In this document: piece by piece, positions 1 to 9,407 of the stretch
How positions within the stretch are numbered: position 1 is the stretch's first letter
Layout of the letters: each line of letters begins with the position of its first letter
Assembly (NCBI GenBank): GCA_903845195.1
Contig: CAIMWO010000033.1
Location: forward strand, 66,347 to 130,346
Direction: 5' to 3'
From: an uncultured Phycisphaerales bacterium
Lineage (GTDB): Bacteria; Planctomycetota; Phycisphaerae; WQYP01
Length of the DNA: 64,000 nucleotides
Notes under the pieces: generated by a model
Told to the model about the DNA's origin: nothing
Seen by the model: the letters and a program-made list of their open reading frames with translations, nothing else
Databases searched by the model: none
Translations under genes and position numbers: made by a program

Positions 1-2
1 TC

Positions 3-146
3 CTCGCCAATCTCGACCGCCAGTTTGCCGAAGTCCAGCGCACTCGCGAGCAAAACAAAACACTCCTCTGGCGCGAATGGTTCTTCGCCCTCCACTCCCT
101 CGAATCCCTGCAACAACTCATCAATAAAGTGCGTAACCCCGCCTAA
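3..146 (+). CDS. C-terminal fragment of an unidentified protein, truncated by window start
   Basis: Open frame from base 3 (LANLDRQFAEVQRTREQNKTLLWREWFFALHSLESLQQLINKVRNPA) ending at TAA 144-146. Confidence 0.55.
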   Translation, partial: LANLDRQFAEVQRTREQNKTLLWREWFFALHSLESLQQLINKVRNPA

Positions 147-179
147 CCCATAACCCCTATCCCATAACCCATAGCTCCC

Positions 180-746
180 TCACGCGAATGTCTCCGCCTC
201 CCCCAGCGGCAGCCCCTTCTTATCCTTCTCGCTGAGAATCAACGAAATCCTCTCCATCGGCCACGAAATCCCTAGCGCCGGATCATTCCACAGCAGCGTC
301 CGCTCGTGCTCCGGCGCGTAATAATCCGTGGTCTTATAGAGCACGTCCGCCGTCCCCGACAACACCAGAAAACCGTGCGCAAACCCCGGCGGAATATATA
401 ACGTCCGCGGATTCTCCGCCGATAGCCGCATCGCGACATGCTTCCCAAAACTCGCCGAACTCCGCCGCAGATCCACCGCCACATCAAAAATCTCGCCGCT
501 GATGACCCTAATCAGTTTCCCCTGCGGCAGCTGAATCTGGTAGTGCAGTCCGCGAACCACCCCCTTCATCGAACGCGACTGGTTGTCCTGCACGTACTTC
601 ACCTCCAGCCCCGGCACCTGCGCAAAATCGCGGGCGTTGAACGCCTCCATGAAATAACCGCGTTGATCGCCGAATATCTTCGGCTCGAGAATCAGAACGT
701 CCGGTATGTCTGCGCGAACTACATGCATAAGAATACTACTCCACAT
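180..746 (-). CDS. rfbC: dTDP-4-dehydrorhamnose 3,5-epimerase
   Basis: RmlC motifs: DQRGYFMEAFN, VQDNQSRSMKGVVRGLHYQ, GEIFDVAVDLR, IPPGFAHGFLVLS, YAPEHERTLLWNDPALGI; start may be the internal Met at 728. Confidence 0.95.
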   Translation of the reverse strand: MWSSILMHVVRADIPDVLILEPKIFGDQRGYFMEAFNARDFAQVPGLEVKYVQDNQSRSMKGVVRGLHYQIQLPQGKLIRVISGEIFDVAVDLRRSSASFGKHVAMRLSAENPRTLYIPPGFAHGFLVLSGTADVLYKTTDYYAPEHERTLLWNDPALGISWPMERISLILSEKDKKGLPLGEAETFA

Positions 747-813
747 TTTTCAGCATTGTACCGGCTTTCGTGGTTATGATAACCCGTCTGTGAAAGTTGG
801 AAGGAGTATCCCT

Positions 814-1665
814 GTGTCCAAGTATTCCCTGAAACATTTTGAACGCTATCGCGTCGACTCGGGATCCAAAGTGAAACTCCCCAAACGGCCGACCACCGAC
901 GCCAAGAATATCCCCGCGCGAGAAGAGGCCGATGCCGCCACCGACAAAGCCGCCGAACACATCGGCCAACTCCAGGATGTCCTCTATGCCGAGGGAAAAC
1001 ACGCACTACTCGTCGTCCTCCAGGGCATGGATGCCGCCGGCAAGGACGGCACCGTCCGCCGCGTCTTCGATAACGTCAATCCCACGGGCGTCAACGTCAC
1101 CAGCTTCAAACAGCCCACCTGGCTCGAACTCCGCCACGACTTCCTCTGGCGCTGCCACGAGAAAGTCCCCGCCCGCGGAACTCTCGGCGTCTTCAACCGC
1201 AGCTACTACGAAGACGTCCTCATCGTCCGCGTCCACGCCGATCGCCTCCTCCCCGACAACCTCATCGGCGACAAAAAACTCTGGGACCGCCGCTTCACCC
1301 TTATCAACAGCTTCGAACGCCTCCTGGCCGACAACGGCACCACCGTCCTCAAATTCTTCCTCCACATCTCCAAACAGGAACAGGCCCAGCGCTTCCGCGA
1401 TCGCCAGAAAGACCCCGACAAACACTGGAAGCTCGCCGCCGCCGATTTCACCGAACGCGGCTTCTGGAATGACTACCAGGCCGCTTACGAAGAAATGCTC
1501 CCCGAAACCAGCACCGATCACGCCCCCTGGTACATCATTCCCGGCGACAAGAAATGGGCGCGCAACTACATCATCTCCCATATCATCGCCGCCACCCTGG
1601 AACGAATGAACCCGAAATTCCCCGAGCTTCAGGATAAATCACTGATCACCAAACGCTTCAAATGA
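814..1665 (+). CDS. Polyphosphate kinase 2 family (polyphosphate:nucleotide phosphotransferase)
   Basis: GMDAAGKDGTVRRVFDNVNP (Walker A-like), FNRSYYEDVLIVRVH, KDPDKHWKLAAADFTERGFWNDYQAAYEEML; GTG start with AAGGAG upstream. Confidence 0.93.
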   Translation: MSKYSLKHFERYRVDSGSKVKLPKRPTTDAKNIPAREEADAATDKAAEHIGQLQDVLYAEGKHALLVVLQGMDAAGKDGTVRRVFDNVNPTGVNVTSFKQPTWLELRHDFLWRCHEKVPARGTLGVFNRSYYEDVLIVRVHADRLLPDNLIGDKKLWDRRFTLINSFERLLADNGTTVLKFFLHISKQEQAQRFRDRQKDPDKHWKLAAADFTERGFWNDYQAAYEEMLPETSTDHAPWYIIPGDKKWARNYIISHIIAATLERMNPKFPELQDKSLITKRFK

Positions 1666-1808
1666 GAAGCAATGAAATGCAGCGAATCGCAGTTGCTTCC
1701 TCCCCCGCGCATTGGGTACGCTTGCTCAGGATTGCCCACGACAGATTGTCAGGCAATCCCATGAAACCGTCGCGGTCCGTCGTGGTTCTCCGCTTTACTT
1801 GGTAACGC

Positions 1809-2606
1809 ATGATTGATGCCATCCTTTTTGACCTGGGCGACACGCTCATCGACTTCGGCATGGGCCGCGCCGAAGCCGAAGGGCTCTTCCGCCGCGGCGC
1901 TCGCATCACCTACGACCACCTCCGCGCCCGCGGCACACCGGTGGGGGAGTTCGATCGCTACTTCAAAGCCCATTACTCCTGCATGAAACGCGCCTTCCTC
2001 TGGTCCAAGGTCGTCCGCCGCGATTTTTCCTACGCCGCCGTCCTCCGCAAAGTCGCCCGCCAGATGAAACTCGGCATCCCCGATCACGAAATTCACGACC
2101 TCGCCTGGCTCTGGTATCAGCCCATCCTCAAAGACTCCCGCACCGACGCCGGCATCCGCGAAATGCTCACAGCCTTCCGCCACGCCGGCACCCGGCTGGC
2201 CGTCGTCTCCAACACCATCGTCCCCGGCCACTGCCTCGATCGTCATCTCGAACACGTCCACCTGCTCGAATTCTTTCCCGTGCGAATCTATTCCAGCGAC
2301 GTCCGCTACCGCAAACCCCATCGGCGCATTTTCGAAATCGCCCTCAAACAACTCGGCGCCGCCCCCCAACGCAGCCTCTTCGTCGGCGACCTGCTGCAAA
2401 CCGACATCCTCGGCGCCAAACGCCTCGGCATGAAAACCGTCTGGAAACCCGCCGGCCACGTCAAATCCCACCAGTCCCCCAGCGCCCACCGCTATCAACC
2501 TGATTTCACCATCCGCCGCATCACCGAACTCCCCGCCATCATCTCCCAACTCCGCCGCCATCCCGCGCCCTCACCTGCCTCCCCCCTCGTCGAAACTGCC
2601 GCCTGA
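1809..2606 (+). CDS. HAD-superfamily hydrolase
   Basis: DLGDTLIDF motif I, VVSNT motif II, KPHRRIFEIALKQL and VGDLLQTDILGAKRLGMKTVW. Confidence 0.9.
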   Translation: MIDAILFDLGDTLIDFGMGRAEAEGLFRRGARITYDHLRARGTPVGEFDRYFKAHYSCMKRAFLWSKVVRRDFSYAAVLRKVARQMKLGIPDHEIHDLAWLWYQPILKDSRTDAGIREMLTAFRHAGTRLAVVSNTIVPGHCLDRHLEHVHLLEFFPVRIYSSDVRYRKPHRRIFEIALKQLGAAPQRSLFVGDLLQTDILGAKRLGMKTVWKPAGHVKSHQSPSAHRYQPDFTIRRITELPAIISQLRRHPAPSPASPLVETAA

Positions 2607-2613
2607 ATTCCCG

Positions 2614-3960
2614 CTACCCATTCATCGCACACCGTGCCAGCTTCACCAGCCCCGCCAGCGCATCAGCCTCGATCGGCACAAAAGTATGCTTCCTCGGCCA
2701 CGCATCATGCATCGCCCCCGCCAGTTCCGTCGCCCCGCCCATCGTATAAACCTTCCGCTCGATCCGATGCACTTTCGCCAACTCCCCATATCCCCGCGCC
2801 CTCTCTTGCACCAATCCCGCCACAATCCCCGCCAATATCTCCTCCCGCGTCGTCCCCAGCGTCAGTCCTGCCAAACTCGCCGTCTTCTGCGCGATGCTCA
2901 TCCGATCCCCCGCAAACCACGGCTCACAAAACACATCTCCAGCCGTCTTCTTACTTCTTGCTTCTTGCTCCTTGCTTCTTCCTTCCCTCCTGCACACCCG
3001 TGCGAGGGCTTGCCGAAACGCTCCGTCGGTCATTTCCGAAAACAGCGTTTCGCGCGCCCACATCGCCGCACTTCCCGCCGCCGCCATCGTGCTGACGCTC
3101 AGCCACCGCTCCGGCAACACCCGTCCCACACCCACCGGCCGCGTAAGCAAATGCGCCGCCGGCCGCGGCTCATTTACGCACATCGCCAGCACATCCGTCG
3201 TGCCGCTGCTATGCACCAATTGCCCATTGGCCATCGGCGTATTCAGCACCGCCGCACTCGTATCGACAAACCCGCCCACCACCGGCGTTCCACTCCGCAA
3301 GCCCCACCGCCGCGACACTCCCGCCAGCGTCATCCCCATCACCTCATCCGCCCACTCAATCCGCGGCAACATTGATTGCGTTACCCCCAGAAAATCACAC
3401 AGCGCCTCACACCACGCGCCGCGCCGAATATCCATCAACCCCAGAAAACACGCCTGCGACGGATCAATCACCCACCGCCCCGTCAAATACCGCCCGATCA
3501 GCGACGACACTTGCCCCACCATGGCCTCCCCCTTCAGCACCCGCGTATTCCGCTGCAGCCACCGCAGCGTCGAACTCCCAATCCCCCCCGGGAACGGCAA
3601 ATTCCCCACATGCTTCAGCAGCCATTCCTCCCCGAACTCCGCCACAATCTCTTCCGCTTCAAGCACGCTCCGCCGATCCTGATGCGTAATGACATTCGTC
3701 ACCAGCTTCCCCGCGCCATCCGTCACCACCACCCCCGAAGAAAACGCATCGAACGCCACCACATCCGGCGCCTCCCGCCCCTCCATCGCCCCCCTCGCCG
3801 CCTCATCCACCGCCTTAAGCAATCCCCGCACCGCAATCTCCGCCGTCCCCTCCCCAAACGTCGTCGCCACCGCCACCTGCACGCGCACGACAAACCGCCG
3901 CCCATCCCAATACCCCGCCTTCACCCCCGAAGTTCCCACATCGATCGCCAATATCCGCAT
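2614..3960 (-). CDS. FGGY-family carbohydrate kinase
   Basis: LAIDVGTSGVKAGYWD phosphate-binding start, VVGGFVDTSAAVLN, HSSGTTDVLAM; contains an in-frame low-complexity repeat (see findings). Confidence 0.85.
   Translation of the reverse strand: MRILAIDVGTSGVKAGYWDGRRFVVRVQVAVATTFGEGTAEIAVRGLLKAVDEAARGAMEGREAPDVVAFDAFSSGVVVTDGAGKLVTNVITHQDRRSVLEAEEIVAEFGEEWLLKHVGNLPFPGGIGSSTLRWLQRNTRVLKGEAMVGQVSSLIGRYLTGRWVIDPSQACFLGLMDIRRGAWCEALCDFLGVTQSMLPRIEWADEVMGMTLAGVSRRWGLRSGTPVVGGFVDTSAAVLNTPMANGQLVHSSGTTDVLAMCVNEPRPAAHLLTRPVGVGRVLPERWLSVSTMAAAGSAAMWARETLFSEMTDGAFRQALARVCRREGRSKEQEARSKKTAGDVFCEPWFAGDRMSIAQKTASLAGLTLGTTREEILAGIVAGLVQERARGYGELAKVHRIERKVYTMGGATELAGAMHDAWPRKHTFVPIEADALAGLVKLARCAMNG
2946..2990 (-). 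repeat. Family-C repeat (AAGAAGCAAG word) inside the FGGY kinase
   Basis: + strand TCTTCTTACTTCTTGCTTCTTGCTCCTTGCTTCTTCCTTCC. Confidence 0.8.
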
Positions 3961-3999
3961 ACATCACCGCCGTCTCGTTCGAAAACGCCTGATCTTTTT

Positions 4000-4069
4000 C
4001 ACCACCAAGACACCAAGCCACCAAGAAATTATTTTCTGAAAATCTTGGTGCCTTGGTGTCTTGGTGGTG
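4000..4069. repeat. Head-to-head pair of family-A repeats forming a 26-bp hairpin
   Basis: CACCACCAAGACACCAAGCCACCAAG (4000-4025) and CTTGGTGCCTTGGTGTCTTGGTGGTG (4044-4069), 1 mismatch, 18-nt AT-rich loop. Confidence 0.92.
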
Positions 4070-5048
4070 AATCCACGTTCGCCAGATCAGAAGAACCATT
4101 CTCTGCCAGCTTCGCAATCGCCGCCTCCACCAACTCCGCCCCGCTCTGCTCCTCGCTCGCCTCCAGCCACTGCACATTCTGGGGGGGGGGAAAGCGTTTC
4201 AACCACGTCCGCTGCAGCTTCGCCAGGTGCCGCGTCTGAATCTTGATCTGCTCGATCGCCTCATCCAGCGAGCACTTTCCCGCAAAGTGATCCAGCAATT
4301 GCCGATATCCCACCCCCGACGCCGCCTCCGGCGAAAATCCGCGCGGATCCTTCCGCAATCGATCCACCTCCTCCACCAGACCCATCTCGATCATCTTCCT
4401 CACCCGCGCATTGATCCGCCGATTGAGCGCCTCCTTGTCCCGCCGAATCCCGATGAATACCGCCTCCGCCCGCGGATGATTCTCCGCCCACTGCGTCTGC
4501 AGCGTGCTGATCGGCGATCCCGTCAACTCAAACACCTCCAGCGCCCGCACGATCCGCCGCAGATCGTTCGGATGAATCCGTCCCGCCGCCACCGAATCGA
4601 CACCCTTCAATCGCTCATGTAACACCCGCGCCCCAACCCGCCCCGCCTCCTCCCCCAATCGCTTGCGAATCTCCTCATTCGCCCCCGGCCCCTCAAACAT
4701 CCCCTCCAGCAGCGCCCGCAAATACAAAATCGTCCCGGCCACCAATATCAATCTTGGTGCCTTGGTGTCTTGGTGGTTGAAATACGTACTCGCATCCGCT
4801 GCAAACCGCGCCGCCGAATACGTCTCCCAAGGATCGCACACATCAATCATCAAATGCGGTATCCGCTCCCGCGTCGCCCGGTCCGGCTTGGCCGTCCCAA
4901 TGTCCATCCCCCGATACACCTGCATCGAGTCGACCGCCATCAGCGCCCCGCCCAGCCGCTCCGCCAGCGCCTCCGCAAGGTCGCTCTTCCCGCTCGCGGT
5001 ACACCCGACAATCACCACCGGCTTGTGCATCTGCTCGCTCATACCCAC
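4029..5048 (-). CDS. miaA: tRNA dimethylallyltransferase
   Basis: VIVGCTASGKSDLAEALAERL, DSMQVYRGMDIGTAKP, GTILYLRALLEGMFEGP, ASGVGYRQLLDHFAG, TRHLAKLQRTWLKRF; repeat-derived peptide NHQDTKAPR inside. Confidence 0.93.
   Translation of the reverse strand: MGMSEQMHKPVVIVGCTASGKSDLAEALAERLGGALMAVDSMQVYRGMDIGTAKPDRATRERIPHLMIDVCDPWETYSAARFAADASTYFNHQDTKAPRLILVAGTILYLRALLEGMFEGPGANEEIRKRLGEEAGRVGARVLHERLKGVDSVAAGRIHPNDLRRIVRALEVFELTGSPISTLQTQWAENHPRAEAVFIGIRRDKEALNRRINARVRKMIEMGLVEEVDRLRKDPRGFSPEAASGVGYRQLLDHFAGKCSLDEAIEQIKIQTRHLAKLQRTWLKRFPPPQNVQWLEASEEQSGAELVEAAIAKLAENGSSDLANVDSPPRHQGTKIFRK
4753..4777 (+). repeat. Family-A repeat inside miaA
   Basis: CTTGGTGCCTTGGTGTCTTGGTGGT, identical to 8156-8180 and 21831-21855. 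Confidence 0.95.
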
Positions 5049-5074
5049 GCACTATACGCCCTTTCACTCCCGCG

Positions 5075-6691
5075 CTACACCGCCAGCGGATGCAGTTTCG
5101 CACGGCATACTTCCACCTCGCGCGTCCGCAGCCTCACCCCGCCCTCATCCCCATTGAGCCGCCGCAAGCACGTCAATTGACCCTCCACAAACACGCACTC
5201 GTCAATCGCCAGATTTTCCACCCAATACCCCGTCTTCCCATCCACCGCAAAACGCACCCTGAACCCATGCCCGGCCACCAGAAATTCATCCTTACCCGTG
5301 GCAATCGCCAGTCCACCCGCTGGCGCAACACCCGGCTTCCGTTCCTCGTTGAACTCAATCGTCAGCACGTACCCGCCCAGCGTCCGCGTGATCGACTTCT
5401 GCCCCTCCCGCTGCAAAATGCCGATCATATTCCCGCTGCCATGATGCTTGGCAATCGTCGGCATCATGTCGTTCAACACCCGAAAACTCTGCGTCAGCAG
5501 CCGCGAATTCCCCGTCGCATTCTGCCCCGCAATCCCCTCCTGCACGATGTTCACAATCGCCGGATCATCCAGCCCCACGCTGTCTATCCCGAACGGCGCA
5601 AAACACATCGCGTCGTGTTCCGCCAGCGCATACCACACGCACGCCGGTGCATGATGATCGCGCCGCGCCTCTGGAATCAGCAGCGGATTATCCTCCCGCG
5701 CGTAATCCGCACACGCATCCGCAAACGGCTCCTCATCGTAATTATCCGGCGCCAGCGTAAACAGGTGCGGCGCCGCCGCCTTCCACACATCCATCATCCG
5801 CGATACCGGCCCACCCGACGGATACACCCCTGCCTTCCCCGGCGGCGTTCCCGTCAGCCACGCGTTGGCAAACATCGGCAGCGCATACTCCTTCGCTCCC
5901 GCCGCCGCCACCGCATCCACAAACTTCCCCATGTGCCACGCCATGAACACTTCATCTCCCGTCGCCCCAAACACCTCCGTCCACGTCCCCGCCTCTCGCG
6001 ATCCTGCTGCCTCCCATGCCCCGCACAATTCACCCCTCAGCCCCTCCAGATGCCCCCGCAAATACCGCATCAACTCCGCCGGCACAGGCTTGGCAAACGC
6101 CGCCTCGGCCTCCGCACAGTAGTCCCGCGTCTGCTCCAGAATCCCCACCTCATTTTCCACCTGCACCATCACCACCGTCTGGTGCTCCGCATCAATCTCC
6201 CGGATGTGCTTCATCACGCGCGCAAACGCCCGCGCATCGCACGCCAGCGTCTCGGCCGAAAAAACACTGTTCGCCCCACGCCGAAATCCCTGTTGCGCCT
6301 TCGCCCGCGGAAACCGCCGCACATCCGTCTTTACCCACGCCGGCGCGTATTGCGAAAATGAATTCTTCAACGTCCCAAACCACAGCGGCACCAGCTTCAA
6401 TCCATGACTCCGCGCCGCCTCCACCAATCCCGTCACCAGTTCCAACTCAAACCGCCCCTCCTCCGGCTCCACCAACTCCCACGACACCGCCGCCAGCACC
6501 GTGTTGCAGTGCAACGCCCGCAACCGCGGCCAGATCGGCTCCATGTATCTCAAGCTCGACGAACTCGAGTTATGCAACTCCCCGCCGATCATCACTAGCG
6601 GCTTGCCGTCCACGATCAACTGCGTCGCCCGTCCCTGCCGCCGCAACGCTGGCAAAGCTCGCCCCGCCACCAGTTTTCCTGAACGATCCAT
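5075..6691 (-). CDS. GH35-type glycoside hydrolase (beta-galactosidase-like, DUF5597-type C-terminus)
   Basis: LIVDGKPLVMIGGELHNSSSSS, NTVLAAVSWELVEPEEGRFE, VQVENEVGIL, C-terminal IEFNEERKPGVAPAGGL; Met at 6691 preceded by an AGGAGGT-type RBS. Confidence 0.85.
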   Translation of the reverse strand: MDRSGKLVAGRALPALRRQGRATQLIVDGKPLVMIGGELHNSSSSSLRYMEPIWPRLRALHCNTVLAAVSWELVEPEEGRFELELVTGLVEAARSHGLKLVPLWFGTLKNSFSQYAPAWVKTDVRRFPRAKAQQGFRRGANSVFSAETLACDARAFARVMKHIREIDAEHQTVVMVQVENEVGILEQTRDYCAEAEAAFAKPVPAELMRYLRGHLEGLRGELCGAWEAAGSREAGTWTEVFGATGDEVFMAWHMGKFVDAVAAAGAKEYALPMFANAWLTGTPPGKAGVYPSGGPVSRMMDVWKAAAPHLFTLAPDNYDEEPFADACADYAREDNPLLIPEARRDHHAPACVWYALAEHDAMCFAPFGIDSVGLDDPAIVNIVQEGIAGQNATGNSRLLTQSFRVLNDMMPTIAKHHGSGNMIGILQREGQKSITRTLGGYVLTIEFNEERKPGVAPAGGLAIATGKDEFLVAGHGFRVRFAVDGKTGYWVENLAIDECVFVEGQLTCLRRLNGDEGGVRLRTREVEVCRAKLHPLAV

Positions 6692-6883
6692 ATCAAGACC
6701 TCCTGCTACCAAGTACTCCGCTCACCCCTCTCCCGCAGCTGCACCGCAGTCCGCAAACCTCGCATCTGACACGACTTGAACCATTTTTTCCAGCGTCCAT
6801 CGGCATCTCTTCCACTCTCCGCTCATGTCCCGTATGCTGTACTGTCCCGGAATTATGATTTTTTGCGCAAGGAATAACCCACT

Positions 6884-8080
6884 ATGAACAAGATTCGTTA
6901 CGGCATCATCGGCCTCGGCAACATGGGCAATGGTCACCTCGCCTACTTCGACAAACTCGAAAACGCCACCCTCGGCGCCCTCTGCGATGTCGACCCGGGT
7001 AAGCGTTCCTGGGTTCAAAGTCGCTACCCTGATGTCCCCATGTTCAGTTCCCACAAGGAACTCCTCACCAGCGGCACCTGCGACGCCATCATCATCTCCG
7101 TCCCGCACTACGATCACATGCCCATCGCCGCCGACGCCTTCGAAAAAAATATCCACGTCCTCTGCGAAAAACCTCTCGCCGTCTCCGTCAAGGCCGGCCG
7201 CGAAGGCATCGCCGCCTACGAAAATGCCCTCAAGAAAAATCCCAACCTCAAGTTCGGCATCATGTTCAACCAACGCTCCAATCCCCTCTTCCAGAAAGTA
7301 CGCGAACTCGTCCGCGCCGGCGAACTCGGCGAAATCTCCCGCATCACCTGGCTCGTCACTAACTGGTTCCGCTCCTGGGCCTACTACGCCTCCGGCGGCT
7401 GGCGCGCCACCTGGAAAGGCGAGGGCGGCGGCGTCCTCATCAACCAGTGCCCCCACAACCTCGACCTCATCCAGTGGGTCGTCAACGGACTCGTTCCCAA
7501 CCGCGTCACCGCCGTCGGCAGCGTCGGCAAAACCCACCCCATCGAAGTCGAAGACGAAATCTCCGCCATCCTCGAATATCCCAACGGCGCCGTCGGTCAC
7601 TTCGTCACCACTACCGGCGAGGCCCCCGGCACCAACCGCCTCGAAATCTGCGGCTCCCGCGGCAAAATCGTCGTCGAAGACGGCAAAGTCATCTTCTTCC
7701 GCACCCGCGTCGACATCCAGGAATTCAATCGCACGACCAAAGAAGGCTTCGCCACCCCCGAAACCTGGCGCATTGAAATGCCCATCGGGCGATTCCCCGC
7801 GTTCGAACACCAGGTCATCACCCAGGATTTCACCAACGTCGTCCTCAAAAACAAACCCAACACCGACCTGCTCGCCCCCGGACCCGAAGGCATCTTCGGC
7901 CTCGAAATCGGCAACGCCATCATGATGTCCGGCCTCACGCGCACCCCCGTCACCCTCCCCGTCGACGGCGCCAAGTACGACGCCTTCATCGATGACATGG
8001 CCAAAAAATACGGCGGCAAAAAAACGCTCCAAACCCAGTCCGTCCAAGCCGACATGGCCGCCAGCTTTCAAAAAGTGTGA
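6884..8080 (+). CDS. Gfo/Idh/MocA-family oxidoreductase
   Basis: GIIGLGNMGNGH nucleotide-binding start, CEKPLAVSVKAG, MFNQRSNPLFQ, HNLDLIQWV. Confidence 0.93.
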   Translation: MNKIRYGIIGLGNMGNGHLAYFDKLENATLGALCDVDPGKRSWVQSRYPDVPMFSSHKELLTSGTCDAIIISVPHYDHMPIAADAFEKNIHVLCEKPLAVSVKAGREGIAAYENALKKNPNLKFGIMFNQRSNPLFQKVRELVRAGELGEISRITWLVTNWFRSWAYYASGGWRATWKGEGGGVLINQCPHNLDLIQWVVNGLVPNRVTAVGSVGKTHPIEVEDEISAILEYPNGAVGHFVTTTGEAPGTNRLEICGSRGKIVVEDGKVIFFRTRVDIQEFNRTTKEGFATPETWRIEMPIGRFPAFEHQVITQDFTNVVLKNKPNTDLLAPGPEGIFGLEIGNAIMMSGLTRTPVTLPVDGAKYDAFIDDMAKKYGGKKTLQTQSVQADMAASFQKV

Positions 8081-8128
8081 GCAATCAAGAAGAGTGCGAG
8101 ACACGCACGACATTCAGAGAAGACGACA

Positions 8129-8180
8129 CACAAGGCACCAAGTCCCCTAAATCCTCTTGGTGCCTTGGTGTCTTGGTGGT
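8129..8180. repeat. Family-A repeat with partial inverted copy
   Basis: CAAGGCACCAAG ... CTTGGTGCCTTGGTGTCTTGGTGGT. Confidence 0.9.
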
Positions 8181-8208
8181 AAAAAAAAGCTAAGCGTAGG
8201 AAGCAAAC

Positions 8209-9180
8209 ATGGCCTGGTTCGATCTCCCCCTCGAACAACTCAAAACCTACAACCCCAAAGAGTCCGCCCCGCGCGACTTCGACGCCTTCTGGAAACGCAC
8301 CCTCGCCGAAACCGCCGCCACCGGCCCGGTCAATCCTCACTTCGTCCAACTCACCGACCCCATCTATAAACTCATCGACGTCTACGACGTCACCTTCCGC
8401 GGCTACCTGGGCCAACCCATCAAGGCCTGGTTCCTCGAACCCGCCGGCAATACCGAACCCCTTCCCTGCATCGTCGGCTATCAAGGCTACGGCGGCGGCC
8501 GCGGCCTGCCCATCGATCACACCGCCATCCCCTCCGCCGGCTTCGCCTACCTCTTCATGGATACCCGCGGACAAGGCAGCTCCTGGGGCCCCGGCCACAC
8601 CGGCGATGACGCCCCCTCCGGCCCGCAGTACCCCGGCTTCATGACCCGCGGCATCGAATCGCCCGAAACCTACTACTACCGTCGCCTCTTCGTCGACGCC
8701 GCCCGCGCCATCGATGCCGCCAGCCAACACCCCCACGTCGATCCCAAACGCATCGCCGTCACCGGCGGCTCGCAGGGTGGAGGCATCTCCATCGCCGCCG
8801 CCGCACTCGCCGGCAAAAAAGTCAAACTCTGCATGCCCGACGTCCCTTACCTCTGCCACTACACCCGCGCCACCACCATCATCGACTCCAGCCCCTACTC
8901 CGAAATCACCAACTACCTCAAGGCCCACCGCAACCTCGGCGAGCAAACCTACCGCACCCTCGCCTACTTTGACGGCATCCATTTCGCCCCGCGCATCACC
9001 GCCCGCTCCCTCTTCTCTGTCGGCCTCATGGACAACATCTGCCCACCCTCCACCATCTACGCCGCCTACAACCGCATCAAAGCCCCCAAAGAAATCCGCA
9101 TCTACACCCACAACAACCACGAAGGCGGCGGCCAGTTCCAAACCATCGAACGCCTAAACTTCGCCTGCAAATACCTCTGA
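8209..9180 (+). CDS. Acetylxylan esterase-like alpha/beta hydrolase (CE7/AXE1 family)
   Basis: FLEPAG...PCIVGYQGYGGGRGLP, MDTRGQGSSWGPGHTGD, AVTGGSQGGGISIAAAAL, GLMDNICPPSTIYAAYN. Confidence 0.92.
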   Translation: MAWFDLPLEQLKTYNPKESAPRDFDAFWKRTLAETAATGPVNPHFVQLTDPIYKLIDVYDVTFRGYLGQPIKAWFLEPAGNTEPLPCIVGYQGYGGGRGLPIDHTAIPSAGFAYLFMDTRGQGSSWGPGHTGDDAPSGPQYPGFMTRGIESPETYYYRRLFVDAARAIDAASQHPHVDPKRIAVTGGSQGGGISIAAAALAGKKVKLCMPDVPYLCHYTRATTIIDSSPYSEITNYLKAHRNLGEQTYRTLAYFDGIHFAPRITARSLFSVGLMDNICPPSTIYAAYNRIKAPKEIRIYTHNNHEGGGQFQTIERLNFACKYL

Positions 9181-9407
9181 CCCCGACACCCCTCAAGAGC
9201 CACCCCCCCAAAAAAAAGCCCCCCAACTCCGTCGGAGGGGCCGACTGATTATCGTTCACGGCACAACGAACTAACCCAGGTCTTTCCCGTCCACGATGAG
9301 GACTCCGAAGGAGTCCAACCAGCCTGGATCTCCCCGCATTGTTGTATAATATTTCCGCCGAACACCTTGCATTCCCTCGCGATCTTCCCGCACGAAGGAG
9401 TCCCCCA

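Noticed and set aside
5090-6361. 423-aa + strand ORF opposite the GH35 gene
   Set aside because: Arg/His/Pro-rich shadow ORF typical of high-GC antisense; the minus strand encodes a recognisable enzyme.
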